DNA from: Sphingopyxis sp. OPL5 | Lineage (GTDB): Bacteria; Pseudomonadota; Alphaproteobacteria; Sphingomonadales; Sphingomonadaceae | Reading direction: 5' to 3' | DNA: 64,000 bases | Assembly: GCF_003797775.2 (NCBI RefSeq) | Contig: NZ_CP060725.1 | Location: 310,001 to 374,000 of the forward strand | Shown here: one piece after another, positions 16,996 to 28,117 of the stretch | Position numbering within the stretch: position 1 is the stretch's first letter | How the letters are laid out: every line of letters starts with the position of its first letter | Notes under the pieces: model-generated | The model's database searches: none | Told to the model about the DNA's origin: nothing | What the model saw: the letters and a program-made list of their open reading frames with translations, nothing else | Translations under genes and position numbers: made by a program

Positions 16996-17988
16996 TCAGC
17001 CCTTCCAGTTCATCGCGGTCCGCACCGCATCGGCGATCGCGTCCTTGTTAGGGATCCACGCCTGTTCGAGCGCGTTCGCCATCGGCACCGCCGAGAAGGC
17101 ACCGCCGATGCGCGTCACCGGCGCCTTCAGCTTGCCGAACAGCTTTTCATTGAGCCGCGAGGCGATCTCGGCGCCGGTGCCATATTGCTTCACCGCTTCG
17201 TGGAGCACGAGCGCGCGGCCGGTCTTTTCGACCGACGCCGTGACCGTCGCCTCGTCATACGGCGCGATAGTGCGCAGATCGATCACCTCGACCGAAATGC
17301 CCTCGCCCGCCAGACGCTCGGCGATTTCAAGCGCGTCGAGCACGGTGCGACCATAGGTGATGATCGAACAGTCGCTGCCCTCGCGCGTCACCGCCGCCTT
17401 GCCCAGCGGAACAATATGCCCCGGCCCCGGATCGTCCGATTTCAGCCCATAACAGAGGATATTTTCGATGAAGATCACCGGGTCGTTGCACGCGATCGCC
17501 GCGCGCATCAGCCCCTGCGCGTCGGCGGCGTTCGACGGCGTCACCACCTTCAGCCCCGGCACATGCGCGAACCAGGCCTCGAGCATGTCGCTATGCTGCC
17601 CGCCGAACCCGACCCCGACCCCGGTCGTCGTGCGCAGCACCAGCGGCACATGCGTCTGCCCGCCCGACATGAAGCGCAGCTTCGCGGCATGGTTGACGAT
17701 CTGGTCCATCGCGACCGTCACGAAGTTCATCAGCATGATCTCGGCGATCGGGCGGAAACCCGCGAGCGCCGCGCCGACGCACGCGCCGACGATCGCCTGC
17801 TCCGAAATCGGCGTCGCGCGGACGCGGTTCTCGCCATATTTCTCGGTCAGCCCCGCCGATATCTTGAACACCCCGCCGCCCTGCTTCGCGGCGACATCCT
17901 CGCCGAGCAGGATCACGCCTTCATCCTCGGCCATCGCCTCGTCGATCGCGCGGTTGATCGCCTGCGTCACTGTGATCTGCGCGCTCAT
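16996..17988 (-). CDS. 2-oxoacid dehydrogenase E1 component, beta subunit
   Basis: 330 residues, the normal length for pyruvate/acetoin/branched-chain E1 beta. Family motifs include VILLGEDVAAKQGGGVFKI, RVRATPISEQAIVGACVGAA, and GKAAVTREGSDCSIITYGR. With the alpha subunit encoded just upstream (4-nt overlap) it would form the alpha2beta2 thiamine-diphosphate enzyme that decarboxylates a 2-oxoacid or splits an acetoin-like hydroxyketone. The closest overall look is to acetoin dehydrogenase-type E1, but the substrate remains open. Confidence 0.93.
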   Translation of the reverse strand: MSAQITVTQAINRAIDEAMAEDEGVILLGEDVAAKQGGGVFKISAGLTEKYGENRVRATPISEQAIVGACVGAALAGFRPIAEIMLMNFVTVAMDQIVNHAAKLRFMSGGQTHVPLVLRTTTGVGVGFGGQHSDMLEAWFAHVPGLKVVTPSNAADAQGLMRAAIACNDPVIFIENILCYGLKSDDPGPGHIVPLGKAAVTREGSDCSIITYGRTVLDALEIAERLAGEGISVEVIDLRTIAPYDEATVTASVEKTGRALVLHEAVKQYGTGAEIASRLNEKLFGKLKAPVTRIGGAFSAVPMANALEQAWIPNKDAIADAVRTAMNWKG

Positions 17989-18962
17989 GCCGCAATCTCC
18001 TCTTCGAAGACATCCTTGCGGATTTCCTCCGGCCCCGGCAGCGGGCTGTTCGCCGCGAACTCGGCCGCCGCGTCCATCTGCACATCGAGGTCGGCGACGA
18101 TCGCGTCGAGCTCGGCCTCCGAAAACTGGTGGTCGAGCATCAACTGGCGGAGCCGCGGCAGCGGGTCCTCGGCCGCCATCTCGGCGAGATGCTCCTTGGG
18201 CATGTAGGAGAAGTCGGCACCGAAGAAATGCCCCATCATCCGGTAACACATCGCCTCGATCAGCGTCGGCCCCTCGCCCGCGCGCGCGCGATCCACGGCA
18301 GCCTTGGTGGTGTTGTACATGAGGATCGCGTCGTTGCCGTCGACCTTCACACCTTCCATCCCGTACGCCTTGGCGCGAGTGACGATCGAGTCGACCTTGG
18401 TGTGGTCGGCGAACGCGGTGTGCTCGCCATAACGGTTGTTCTGGCACAGGAAGATCACCGGCAGTTTCCACAGTTGCGCCATGTTCATCGCCTCGTGGAA
18501 GGCGCCGATATTGGTCGCGCCATCACCGAAACAGACGATCGTCACCTTGCCGTCGCCGCGGTTCTGCGACGCGAGCGCGAGGCCGTTGGCGATCGGCAAT
18601 CCCGATCCGACGACGCCGGTCGTCACCATCACCCCCGAGTCCGGATGGGTGATGTGCATCGACCCGCCCTTGCCGCGGCAGGTGCCGCCGACCTTGCCCG
18701 CGATCTCGGCGAACAGCGGGTTCAGTGGCACGCCCTTGGCGATCTGGTCGTGCTGGCCGCGATAGGTGGTGACCAGATAATCGTCCTGTTCGAGCGCCGC
18801 CATCGCCGCCGCCGACACCAGTTCCTGGCCGCGCACGGTGTAATAGATCACCGCGAGCTTGCCGGTCATCAGCAGCGAACGGAATTTCTCGTCGGCGCGC
18901 GCGACGCGCATCGTGCGGGTGTAGATATCGCGCAACTTGTCGCGATCGATCGTCTCGGTCAT
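17985..18962 (-). CDS. 2-oxoacid dehydrogenase E1 component, alpha subunit
   Basis: 325 residues. The thiamine diphosphate motif GDGATN is at 146-151, followed by IFLCQNNRYGEHT. The segments YRGQHDQIAKG and CRGKGGSMHI match the E1 alpha active-site loops. The start ATG at 18962 overlaps the stop of the GST gene by 4 nt. It pairs with the downstream E1 beta gene. Length and motif order are those of pyruvate and acetoin dehydrogenase E1 alpha subunits. Confidence 0.93.
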   Translation of the reverse strand: MTETIDRDKLRDIYTRTMRVARADEKFRSLLMTGKLAVIYYTVRGQELVSAAAMAALEQDDYLVTTYRGQHDQIAKGVPLNPLFAEIAGKVGGTCRGKGGSMHITHPDSGVMVTTGVVGSGLPIANGLALASQNRGDGKVTIVCFGDGATNIGAFHEAMNMAQLWKLPVIFLCQNNRYGEHTAFADHTKVDSIVTRAKAYGMEGVKVDGNDAILMYNTTKAAVDRARAGEGPTLIEAMCYRMMGHFFGADFSYMPKEHLAEMAAEDPLPRLRQLMLDHQFSEAELDAIVADLDVQMDAAAEFAANSPLPGPEEIRKDVFEEEIAA

Positions 18963-19606
18963 GCAGATTCTCCGATGCCATATTGGGGGTTGGCGCTGGC
19001 GGCAGTGCTGGGGCGCACCGCAACACGGTCGCGCCAGGCAGCAAGGTTGGTCAGCGCCGGATCGAGCGGCTGCCCGACCATCGCGCCGAACGCGACGAAG
19101 CTGTAAAGCAAGATGTCGGCAAGGCTGAACCGCTCGCCCGCGAGCCACGGCCCCGCACCGACAATCCGGTCGAGCTGCGCCAGCCCGTCGGCGGCGAGTC
19201 GCTTCAGGTCCGCCGCCGCGTCGGGCAGGCAGAGCAGCCGACTCTGAAACATCGGCAACCCCTCGGCACCGCGAAAGCCCGCGGTCATCGGCACGACGAC
19301 AAGCTGGTCGACGATCCGCACCAGCATCCGCGTCCGCCCGCGTTCCTCGGCTGTCGCGCCCAGCAGCGCATGACCGCCCAGCGTCTCGTCAAGATATTCG
19401 CAGATCGCGACACTCTCGGCGAGACACCCCCCGTCGTCGAGTTCGAGCAAGGGCGTGTGCCCGAGCGGGCTTTTCGCACAGAAATCGGGCTGCCGGTTCT
19501 CGGCCGTCATGATGTCGACGAACTGCCGATCGACCGCGACCCCGGTCTCGGCGAGGTACATCAGCACCACGCGCGGATTGGGGCCGAGCGACTGATAGAG
19601 CTTCAT
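18959..19606 (-). CDS. Glutathione S-transferase family protein
   Basis: 215 residues. The N-terminal thioredoxin-like domain (MKLYQSLGPNPRVVLMYLAE) includes the cis-Pro/SNAIL-like segment GHTPLLELDDG followed by AESVAICEYLDE. The all-alpha C-terminal domain contains the capping motif GPWLAGERFSLADILLYSF. Ser6 or Asn9 could activate glutathione. In ring-cleavage operons such enzymes open, isomerise or dehalogenate intermediates. It is coupled by overlap to the E1 alpha gene and follows the SDR after 10 nt. Confidence 0.88.
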   Translation of the reverse strand: MKLYQSLGPNPRVVLMYLAETGVAVDRQFVDIMTAENRQPDFCAKSPLGHTPLLELDDGGCLAESVAICEYLDETLGGHALLGATAEERGRTRMLVRIVDQLVVVPMTAGFRGAEGLPMFQSRLLCLPDAAADLKRLAADGLAQLDRIVGAGPWLAGERFSLADILLYSFVAFGAMVGQPLDPALTNLAAWRDRVAVRPSTAASANPQYGIGESA

Positions 19607-19616
19607 TGCGCGATCC

Positions 19617-20381
19617 TCAGAACTGGACGCGCTTGGTGAAACCGCCGTCGATGACGAGATGCGCGCCGGTCATGTACGGACAGGCGGGCGACGCCATGAA
19701 CACGATCCCCTTCGCCACTTCCTCGGGCTCGCCGAAGCGCCCCAGCGGCATCTGCGCCAGCGTGCCCTCGTAAAGCGCCGGCACCGCCGACTTGATGACC
19801 TCCCAATTGCCGCCGGGATAATAGATCGCGCCGGGCGACACGATATTGACGCGGATATTCTGCGCCGCGAGCGACTGGCTCAGCTGCGAGCCATAGGTGA
19901 TCAGCGCCGCCTTGAGCGCATTGAACGCCTGCGGGACGATGAAGGTCTCGACCGCCGCGGTCGACGACATGAAGATGATCGATCCCGATCCCGACGCCGC
20001 GAGCGCCTCGGTCAGCACCTCTACCCCGTGCACCGCGCCCATCACGTCCATGTCGAGCCCGCGCTGCCAGTCGCCGGTCGCGCCCTGCCCCGACGAGCTC
20101 GCGGTGTGGATGAAGATGTCGCAGCCACCGAGCGTATCGCGCGCCTTCTCCAGCCAGGCGCGATAGCCGTCGGGATTGCCGGTCATGTCGAACTGCTCGC
20201 CGAACACCTTGCCCGGCCCCGCCGCGTCGATCGCCGCGACCGCCGCCGCGACCTTTTCGGCGTCGCGCGAAAAGAACGCCACATCGGCGCCCTCGGCGGC
20301 GAAAATCTTGAGCGACGCCAGCCCCAGGCCGTGCGCGCCGCCGTTCATGATGACTTTCTTGCCCTTGAGACCCAGATCCAT
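19617..20381 (-). CDS. Short-chain dehydrogenase/reductase with Tyr-to-Phe active site
   Basis: 254 residues, a classical SDR length. The cofactor motif GGAHGLG is at about 14-20, and the catalytic Ser is in MSSTAA at ~140. At the expected YxxxK site the sequence reads FNALK: Phe153 replaces the catalytic Tyr while Lys157 is kept, with the usual 13-residue distance from the Ser. The NNAG-type motif is also changed (IHTASS). The codon is TTC on the coding strand. It may therefore be a non-reducing SDR, a binding protein or an enzyme with a different proton donor. Confidence 0.88.
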   Translation of the reverse strand: MDLGLKGKKVIMNGGAHGLGLASLKIFAAEGADVAFFSRDAEKVAAAVAAIDAAGPGKVFGEQFDMTGNPDGYRAWLEKARDTLGGCDIFIHTASSSGQGATGDWQRGLDMDVMGAVHGVEVLTEALAASGSGSIIFMSSTAAVETFIVPQAFNALKAALITYGSQLSQSLAAQNIRVNIVSPGAIYYPGGNWEVIKSAVPALYEGTLAQMPLGRFGEPEEVAKGIVFMASPACPYMTGAHLVIDGGFTKRVQF

Positions 20382-20480
20382 CGCATCCTCCTCTTGTGAT
20401 TTTGAAGGAGAGAGTATCGCGGGGACCGACGGCGGGACATCAGCAAAAATGGGAGCGGCGGGTCATTCGCCTGCAAAAGA

Positions 20481-21569
20481 TTATCCGGCCGCTTCCTCTT
20501 CGACGAATCCCGGCCAGCGCCGCATATAATGGACGAATTCGTCGCTCAGCCCTTCACCGAGCAGGTGCGGCACCGACGCGGGCAGCGGCGGCGAGCGATA
20601 GGCCGGGTCGCGGCGGACGCGTTCGGGGAAGTCGTGGCGCAGGATCGCGGCGCGCCCGATGACGACGAAATCGCAACCGGCGTCGAGCATATCGCGCGCG
20701 TCTTCGGCGGTCATCACTTTGCCCGCGGCGCCAAGGCGAACGTCGCCGCGCGGCAATTCGGCGAAATAGCTCAGCAGCGAGCGCCCTTTCAGCCTGTCGT
20801 CCTCGGGCTCCTTGCGGGCGTCCCACAGCGACATGTCGAGATAATCGATCTTGCCTCCGGCCATGACCTCCACCGCCAGATCGCGGATTTCCTCGAGCAC
20901 CAGCCCGAAGCGTTCGGGCGACAGGCGCAGGCCGAGCTGGAAATCGGGCCGCGTCGCGGCGCGGATGCCGTCGACGATCTCGAACAGGATGCGCGCGCGG
21001 TTTTCCAGACTGCCGCCGTAGTCATCGCTGCGACTGTTCGACGCCGCCGACAGGAACTCCGCGAGGATATAGCCATGGGCGCCGTGAATCTCGACGCCGT
21101 CGAACCCCGCGCGGTCGGCCCGCACCGCGCCTGCGATAAAATCGTCGCGCAGCGCCGCGACCTCGGCCTCGGTCAGCGCGCGCACGCCGCGGTCGGGCAC
21201 TGCGGACGGCGCGACCGGCGCGCCCACCAGCGCCGTCTCGGCGCGGCTGCCGGCATGATGCAATTGCACCGACGAAAGCGAGCCCTTCGCCCGTATCGCG
21301 GTGGCCAGCGCGGTCAGTCCCGCCACATGCTCCTCGTCGAAAACGCCAAGCTGCCCGGTAAAGCCCTGCCCCACCGGCTGTACATGCGCCGCCGCCGTCA
21401 TCGTCAGCCCGAACCCGCCCGCGGCGCGCATCTCCAACCACTTATGTTCGGCGTCGGACAAGCGACCATCGGCATGGCTTTGCCGGTTGGTCAGCGGCGC
21501 GAGCATGAAACGGTTTTGTATCGCGGGACCGCGCGACAGCGACAGCGGTTCGAACAGCCGATCGGGCAA
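20481..21569 (-). CDS. NADH:flavin oxidoreductase, old yellow enzyme family
   Basis: About 362 residues. The FMN TIM-barrel signatures are FMLAPLTNRQS, then GFDGVEIHGAHGYILAEFLS, then the OYE motif SRSDDYGGSLENRAR. The end VIGRAAILRHDFPERVRRDP fits. No ATG precedes the conserved start; the TTG at 21569 is chosen because GGAAAGG lies 9 nt upstream and it follows the monooxygenase stop by 38 nt. The family reduces activated C=C bonds, and some members open or demethylate larger substrates. The TTG start could lower its expression. Confidence 0.85.
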   Translation of the reverse strand: MPDRLFEPLSLSRGPAIQNRFMLAPLTNRQSHADGRLSDAEHKWLEMRAAGGFGLTMTAAAHVQPVGQGFTGQLGVFDEEHVAGLTALATAIRAKGSLSSVQLHHAGSRAETALVGAPVAPSAVPDRGVRALTEAEVAALRDDFIAGAVRADRAGFDGVEIHGAHGYILAEFLSAASNSRSDDYGGSLENRARILFEIVDGIRAATRPDFQLGLRLSPERFGLVLEEIRDLAVEVMAGGKIDYLDMSLWDARKEPEDDRLKGRSLLSYFAELPRGDVRLGAAGKVMTAEDARDMLDAGCDFVVIGRAAILRHDFPERVRRDPAYRSPPLPASVPHLLGEGLSDEFVHYMRRWPGFVEEEAAG

Positions 21570-21607
21570 CAGGAGGGACCTTTCCAGACAGGGACGCAGG
21601 GCGCCGG

Positions 21608-23230
<1,623 letters not shown>

Positions 23231-23271
23231 GATAGTCTTTCCGGGGATTCTTGTATCGGGTGCGGCGCGGG

Positions 23272-24858
23272 TCAGCCCGCATCGGCGAGCTGCGCGCGCG
23301 CGATGTCCATCCCCGTGCGATAGTCGCTCTTGCCGCTCGCATGGCGCGGCAGCACGGCGACGCGGATGATGGTGCGCGGCTGCTTATAGGCGGCGAGGTC
23401 GTGCGACAGCGCGGCGCGCAGCGCCTCGTCGTCGGGGGCATCGCCCGCTTCGACCAGCGCGGTGACGACGCTGCCCCATTTCGGGTCGGGCAGCCCGAAC
23501 ACCATCGCGTCGGCGACGCCGTCGATGCGCTTCAGCGCCTCCTCGACCTCTTCGACGAAGACCTTTTCGCCGCCGGTGTTGATGCACATGCTGCCGCGTC
23601 CGAGCAGGCGCAGCCGCCCGTCGGGCAGGCGTTCGGCCATGTCGCCGGGCACCGCATAGGGCTGGCCGTCGATGATGCGATAGACGCTCGCGGTTTTTTC
23701 GGGGTCGCCATGATAGCCGGCACCGAACGGCGGACGCCGCGCAAGCCAGCCCGAGCCGACCTCGTCGTCGGCGAGGACGCGGCCGCCGTCATGGTCGACG
23801 ATCACCGTCTGCGGCCCCGGTTCGAACAGCCCGGTCGGGGTGGCGCGATCCTTGTTGGTGATCGCATAGCCGAAACCCGAGGCCTCCGACGCGCCGAGAA
23901 TGTCGAGCAGGGTCAGCTGCGGCAGCGCGTCGAGCAGCGCCGCTTTCACCTGCTCGGACCACATCAGCCCGGCGGACGAAATCAGCCGCAGCGCCGACAG
24001 GTCCCAGTGTCCCGGATGGGCGAGCAAGGTGTCAGCCATCGGGCGTGCGAAGGCATCGCCGACGATCAGGATGCGGGTCACGCGATGCCGTTCGGCCTCA
24101 CTCCACAATTCCTCGGCGCTGAACCGGTCCGACGGTAGCAGCACGGCGGTGCCGCCGACGAGCAACTCGGCGAGCGAACTGTTGAGCCCCGCGCCATGCA
24201 TCAGCGGACAGGCGGGCATGACGCGGCCTGCCGCACCCTTCAGCACCTGCGCGACATGGTCGTCCATGCTCGCGGGCGTGGTGACGGCGACCGGCGATTC
24301 GAGCTGCGAGCGCCGCGCATCGGCCGAACGCCACATCACGCCCTTGGGCCGCCCCGTGGTACCGCCAGTGTAGAGCAAATAGCCGTCGTCGGGCGAACGC
24401 GCGATGCCCAGCGGCGACGCGTCGCCCTCCGCCACGATGCCATCATAGGCCCCGTCGCTGCCGATCTGCACGGCATAGGTCAGATGGTCGATCGCGCCGC
24501 CGATCAGCGATGCGACGACCGGCCCGAACTCGTCCTGATAGAATAGCCCCGCCGCCTGACAGTCACGCAGCACATATTCGATCTCGGACGTCGTGTAGCG
24601 ATAGTTGAGATTGACGTGGGTCAGCCGCGCCTTGAACGCCGCGGCCGCGATCTCGATGAACTCGGGGATGTTGCGCGCCAGGATCGCGATACGCGCACCG
24701 GCGGAAAGCCCCGCCGCCCGCATCGCGCGCGCCAGCCGGTTGGTGCGGGCGTCGAAATCCGCCCAGTTGGTGACATGGTCGCCGCGAATGATCGCCGGGC
24801 GATCGCCGGGCACATGCGCCGCGGTCGCATCGAGCAGGTCGCCGAAATTCCAGTCCAT
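23272..24858 (-). CDS. AMP-dependent acyl-CoA synthetase (FadD-like)
   Basis: 528 residues of the ANL superfamily. The phosphate-binding loop is LLYTGGTTGRPKGVM, the later motifs include GDMAERLPDGRLRLLGRG, and the C-terminal lysine region is HASGKSDYRT. It activates a carboxylic acid to its CoA ester. Similarity in style is to FadD3/FadD19-type synthetases used for bulky alicyclic acids, which is an impression, not a match. It sits between the monooxygenase and the enoyl-CoA hydratase. Confidence 0.9.
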   Translation of the reverse strand: MDWNFGDLLDATAAHVPGDRPAIIRGDHVTNWADFDARTNRLARAMRAAGLSAGARIAILARNIPEFIEIAAAAFKARLTHVNLNYRYTTSEIEYVLRDCQAAGLFYQDEFGPVVASLIGGAIDHLTYAVQIGSDGAYDGIVAEGDASPLGIARSPDDGYLLYTGGTTGRPKGVMWRSADARRSQLESPVAVTTPASMDDHVAQVLKGAAGRVMPACPLMHGAGLNSSLAELLVGGTAVLLPSDRFSAEELWSEAERHRVTRILIVGDAFARPMADTLLAHPGHWDLSALRLISSAGLMWSEQVKAALLDALPQLTLLDILGASEASGFGYAITNKDRATPTGLFEPGPQTVIVDHDGGRVLADDEVGSGWLARRPPFGAGYHGDPEKTASVYRIIDGQPYAVPGDMAERLPDGRLRLLGRGSMCINTGGEKVFVEEVEEALKRIDGVADAMVFGLPDPKWGSVVTALVEAGDAPDDEALRAALSHDLAAYKQPRTIIRVAVLPRHASGKSDYRTGMDIARAQLADAG

Positions 24859-24872
24859 GACGGCGGCTCCGC

Positions 24873-25637
24873 TCAGCGACCCTGAAAGACGGGCGCGCGC
24901 TTTTCGACAAACGCCGCGACCGCTTCCTGCGCGTCATAGGAGGTCGACAGCTTGGCGGTGTTGCCCTGCTCATAGATATAGCCGTCGCGCAGCGTCATAT
25001 TCTCGATCGTGCGCATGCTGTCCTTGGCATAGCGCGTCGCGAGCGGGCTCTTCGACGCGATCACCGCCGCCATCTCCATGCAATAGGGCAGCAGTTCGTC
25101 GACGGGCAGGCACGCCTCGATGATGCCGCGGCGATACATTTCGGATGCCGGGGCGCGATAGCCGGTGAGCATCATGCGCCGCGCCAGCGAGTGCGGGACG
25201 ATGCGCGAGGTGTGCTTGCCGCCGCCCATCAGCCCGACGTCGATCTCGGGCAGGCCGAAGACCGCATTTTCCGACGCGACGATGATGTCGCAGCTCGCGG
25301 CGAGGCCGAAGCCGGCGCCGAGCGCCGGGCCGTTGACCGCGGCGATCACCGGCTTGGCGCAATCGGCGATCGAGTACGCGACTTCGCGGACGACGCGGTT
25401 GCGGTTCCAGCGCTTGCCGGGGATCGACAGGTCGGGCCGGTTCTTGAGGTCGGCGCCCGCGCTGAAGCATTTGCCCGCGCCGGTGAGGACGGCGACGCGC
25501 ACATCGTCGCGGTCGTTGAAGCTGTCGAAGACGTCGGTCAGTTCCTGCAGCATATCGAGCGCGGCGGCGTTGACCGGCGCATTGTCGAGCGTGACCAGCG
25601 CGACATGGTTTTCGACTTCGGTGCGAATGTTGCTCAT
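24873..25637 (-). CDS. Enoyl-CoA hydratase/isomerase family protein
   Basis: 254 residues with crotonase signatures: the first oxyanion-hole segment SAGADL, the second NGPALGAGFGLAASCDI, and GLPEIDVGLMGGG with the candidate catalytic Glu. ATG at 25637 is preceded by GGGAGAAACGG. It is the first gene of the long minus-strand operon and probably hydrates a 2,3-enoyl-CoA or opens a ring. The ~295-nt gap to the divergent TonB receptor should hold promoters for both. Confidence 0.9.
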   Translation of the reverse strand: MSNIRTEVENHVALVTLDNAPVNAAALDMLQELTDVFDSFNDRDDVRVAVLTGAGKCFSAGADLKNRPDLSIPGKRWNRNRVVREVAYSIADCAKPVIAAVNGPALGAGFGLAASCDIIVASENAVFGLPEIDVGLMGGGKHTSRIVPHSLARRMMLTGYRAPASEMYRRGIIEACLPVDELLPYCMEMAAVIASKSPLATRYAKDSMRTIENMTLRDGYIYEQGNTAKLSTSYDAQEAVAAFVEKRAPVFQGR

Positions 25638-25767
25638 ATCCGTTTCTCCCAGTTGCCGTCTCCATGGCATCGGGCGGCGGCCACCGGACGCGAAAGCCGT
25701 CCATGGCGCCAAAAATCTCATTCGCGATTGAAACACGCGCTTCCGGAATCGCGCTTGTGATTATCGG

Positions 25768-25784
25768 GGGCGGCCGGGCCGCCC
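25768..25784. promoter_or_regulatory. GC-rich perfect hairpin in divergent intergenic region
   Basis: Seven-base arms GGGCGGC and GCCGCCC flank the loop CGG. It lies midway between the divergent enoyl-CoA hydratase and TonB receptor genes, about 150 nt before the receptor start. It could be an mRNA leader structure or a protein-binding palindrome; there is no T-tract, so a terminator is unlikely. Confidence 0.35.
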
Positions 25785-25932
25785 GCATTGCCCTTCGCCC
25801 CGCAACCCACGAACGGGGCCGGGCAACCTGCCCGACGGGCTGCACCAAGACCTTTAAAACCCCGCGCACCCCCTTCGAGGCGAACGCCATCGAGGGATGA
25901 CAAGGAAAGCGCGATTCATCAGGGAGTGGACG

Positions 25933-28104
25933 ATGAAGAAGCACAGCATATTTTTGGCGGGCGCCGGCATCGCCGCCCTCCTGACCGCGGCCCCCGCCTT
26001 CGCGCAGGACGCATCGGACGACGTCGCGCAGGACGAAGCGACGCAGGCCGATGAGGGCGGCCTCACCGCGATCGTCGTCACCGCGACCAAGCGCGGCTCG
26101 GCGCAGAATGTCCAGGACGTGCCGATCGCGGTCACCGCCTTCGGCAGCAACGAACTCGACAGCATCCACGCGCGCTCGATCGCCAGCGTCAGCTATGCGG
26201 TCCCCAACGCCTCGCTCGAAAGCGTCGGCACCACCCCGGGCTACGCCAATTTCTCGATCCGCGGCCTCGGTATCAACAGCTCGATCCCCTCGATCGACCC
26301 GACCGTCGGCGTGTTCGTCGACGGGGTCTATCTCGGCGTCAGCGCTGGCGTCCTGTTCGACACCTTCGACCTCGAGGGCGTCGAGGTGCTGCGCGGGCCG
26401 CAGGGCCTGCTCTTCGGCCGCAACGTCACCGGCGGCGCGGTCTTGCTGCGCACCACCACGCCCACCAACCGCTTCCGCCTCGATGCCAAGGCCGCGCTGT
26501 CGACCGGCCTCGAAAAGCGCGCGAGCATCTCGGTGTCGGGCCCGCTCGTCGGCGACGTGCTCAGCGGCAAAATCGCAGTCTATTACAATGACGACGACGG
26601 CTGGTTCAAAAACGACTTCGACGGCAAGAAGATCGGCGGCAGCGAAACGCTGATCGTCCGCCCTGCCCTGCGCTTCCAGCCCAACGACAGTTTCGACCTG
26701 ATCCTGCGCTACGAACATGGCCGCATCCGCGGCGACGGCCCGGCGGTCACCAACCACGGCCTCTTCCCGCGCGACAGCTTCCGCGTGAACCAGAATTACG
26801 CGGGCTTCACCAAGACCGACTGGGATCAGGGCATCGCCGAGATCAACATCGACACCGCCTTCGGTGACGGCACGATCACCAACATCGCCGCGGTCCGCGC
26901 GCTGAGCAACGACAGCGGCGCCGATGTCGACGGCTCGCCGATCACCAGCCTCCACTCGCGCAACAATATCGAGCAGTGGCAGATCAGCAACGAGTTGCGC
27001 TACGCGGGCACCTTCGGCGCCTTCGACGTGACGACCGGGCTCTTCTATTTCGACCAGGACATCAACTACGCCGAACAGCGCCTGCTCTCGGGCGGCGCGC
27101 TCACCGTTTCGGGCGGCGGGCGTCAGAAGCAGAAGACCGGCGGCGTCTTTGCGACGATCGACTGGAACATCACCGACATGCTGACGGTCAGCGTCGGCGC
27201 GCGCTATTCGGCCGAAGAAAAGGCCGTGCAGGTCCGCTCGATCGGCGTCGGCGGCTGCAACCTCGACACGCTGCGCTGTTCCTACGACTTCGTCGACAAG
27301 GACAATTGGAGCGGCTTCACCCCCCGCGTCGGCGTCCAGTTCAAGCCGACCGAGGACACCTTGCTGTACGCCTCCTTCGCACAGGGCTTCCGCAGCGGCG
27401 GCTACAACTTCCGTAACCTCAACCCCAATGTCGCGCCGGGTCCGTTCGACCAGGAAAAGCAGGACGCCTATGAAGTCGGGCTGAAGCAGGAATTCGGCAA
27501 TGTCGCGCGGATCAACCTCGCCGGCTTCTATAACCGCATCAACGGCACCCAGCGCGAGTTCCAGGCGCCCTTCGCGCCCTTCGGCAACTTCCAGATCATC
27601 ACCAACGCCGCCGACGTGTCGATCAAGGGGCTCGAGGGCGAATTGCTGGTCAAGCCCGTGTCGGGCCTGACGATCGCCGGCCAGTTCGGCTACACCAAGG
27701 GCAAGTACGAAAAAATCCTGTTCGATCTCAACGCTGACGGCGTCATCAACGACCGCGATTTCGCCCTGAAATTGCCGCGCCTGTCGCCGTGGAGCTATGG
27801 CGGCTCGATCACCTATGCCACCAATGTCGGCGGCGATTTCGATGCCGAAGCGCGCATCGGTGCCAACCACCGCGATGCCGCCTTCTACAACGATCAGAAC
27901 ACCGGCCTGCTCCGCGCCGCGACGATGGTCGATGCCAGCCTCGCGGTCACCCATGGTCGGGTCAAAGTCTCGGTCTACGGCAACAATTTGCTCAACGAAG
28001 CGACCTTCGGCACCGAGGCACCTTTGCCCTTCTTCGCCGGTTCGACCTTCTCCCCGCTCAACAAGGGCAGGGTCTACGGGGTCGAAGTCGGCTACAAATT
28101 CTGA
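25933..28104 (+). CDS. TonB-dependent outer-membrane receptor
   Basis: 723 residues. A signal peptide ends near AAPAFAQ (residues ~17-24), and a TonB-box-like segment LTAIVVTATKR follows. The plug domain has NVQDVPIAVTAF and VEVLRGPQGLLFGRNVTGG, and the beta-barrel ends with the aromatic C-terminus GVEVGYKF. ATG at 25933 is chosen because AGGGAG is 7 nt upstream and the signal peptide starts there. It should import the island's bulky substrate across the outer membrane. A strong terminator follows the stop. Confidence 0.95.
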   Translation: MKKHSIFLAGAGIAALLTAAPAFAQDASDDVAQDEATQADEGGLTAIVVTATKRGSAQNVQDVPIAVTAFGSNELDSIHARSIASVSYAVPNASLESVGTTPGYANFSIRGLGINSSIPSIDPTVGVFVDGVYLGVSAGVLFDTFDLEGVEVLRGPQGLLFGRNVTGGAVLLRTTTPTNRFRLDAKAALSTGLEKRASISVSGPLVGDVLSGKIAVYYNDDDGWFKNDFDGKKIGGSETLIVRPALRFQPNDSFDLILRYEHGRIRGDGPAVTNHGLFPRDSFRVNQNYAGFTKTDWDQGIAEINIDTAFGDGTITNIAAVRALSNDSGADVDGSPITSLHSRNNIEQWQISNELRYAGTFGAFDVTTGLFYFDQDINYAEQRLLSGGALTVSGGGRQKQKTGGVFATIDWNITDMLTVSVGARYSAEEKAVQVRSIGVGGCNLDTLRCSYDFVDKDNWSGFTPRVGVQFKPTEDTLLYASFAQGFRSGGYNFRNLNPNVAPGPFDQEKQDAYEVGLKQEFGNVARINLAGFYNRINGTQREFQAPFAPFGNFQIITNAADVSIKGLEGELLVKPVSGLTIAGQFGYTKGKYEKILFDLNADGVINDRDFALKLPRLSPWSYGGSITYATNVGGDFDAEARIGANHRDAAFYNDQNTGLLRAATMVDASLAVTHGRVKVSVYGNNLLNEATFGTEAPLPFFAGSTFSPLNKGRVYGVEVGYKF

Positions 28105-28117
28105 TCTCTCTCCCACT

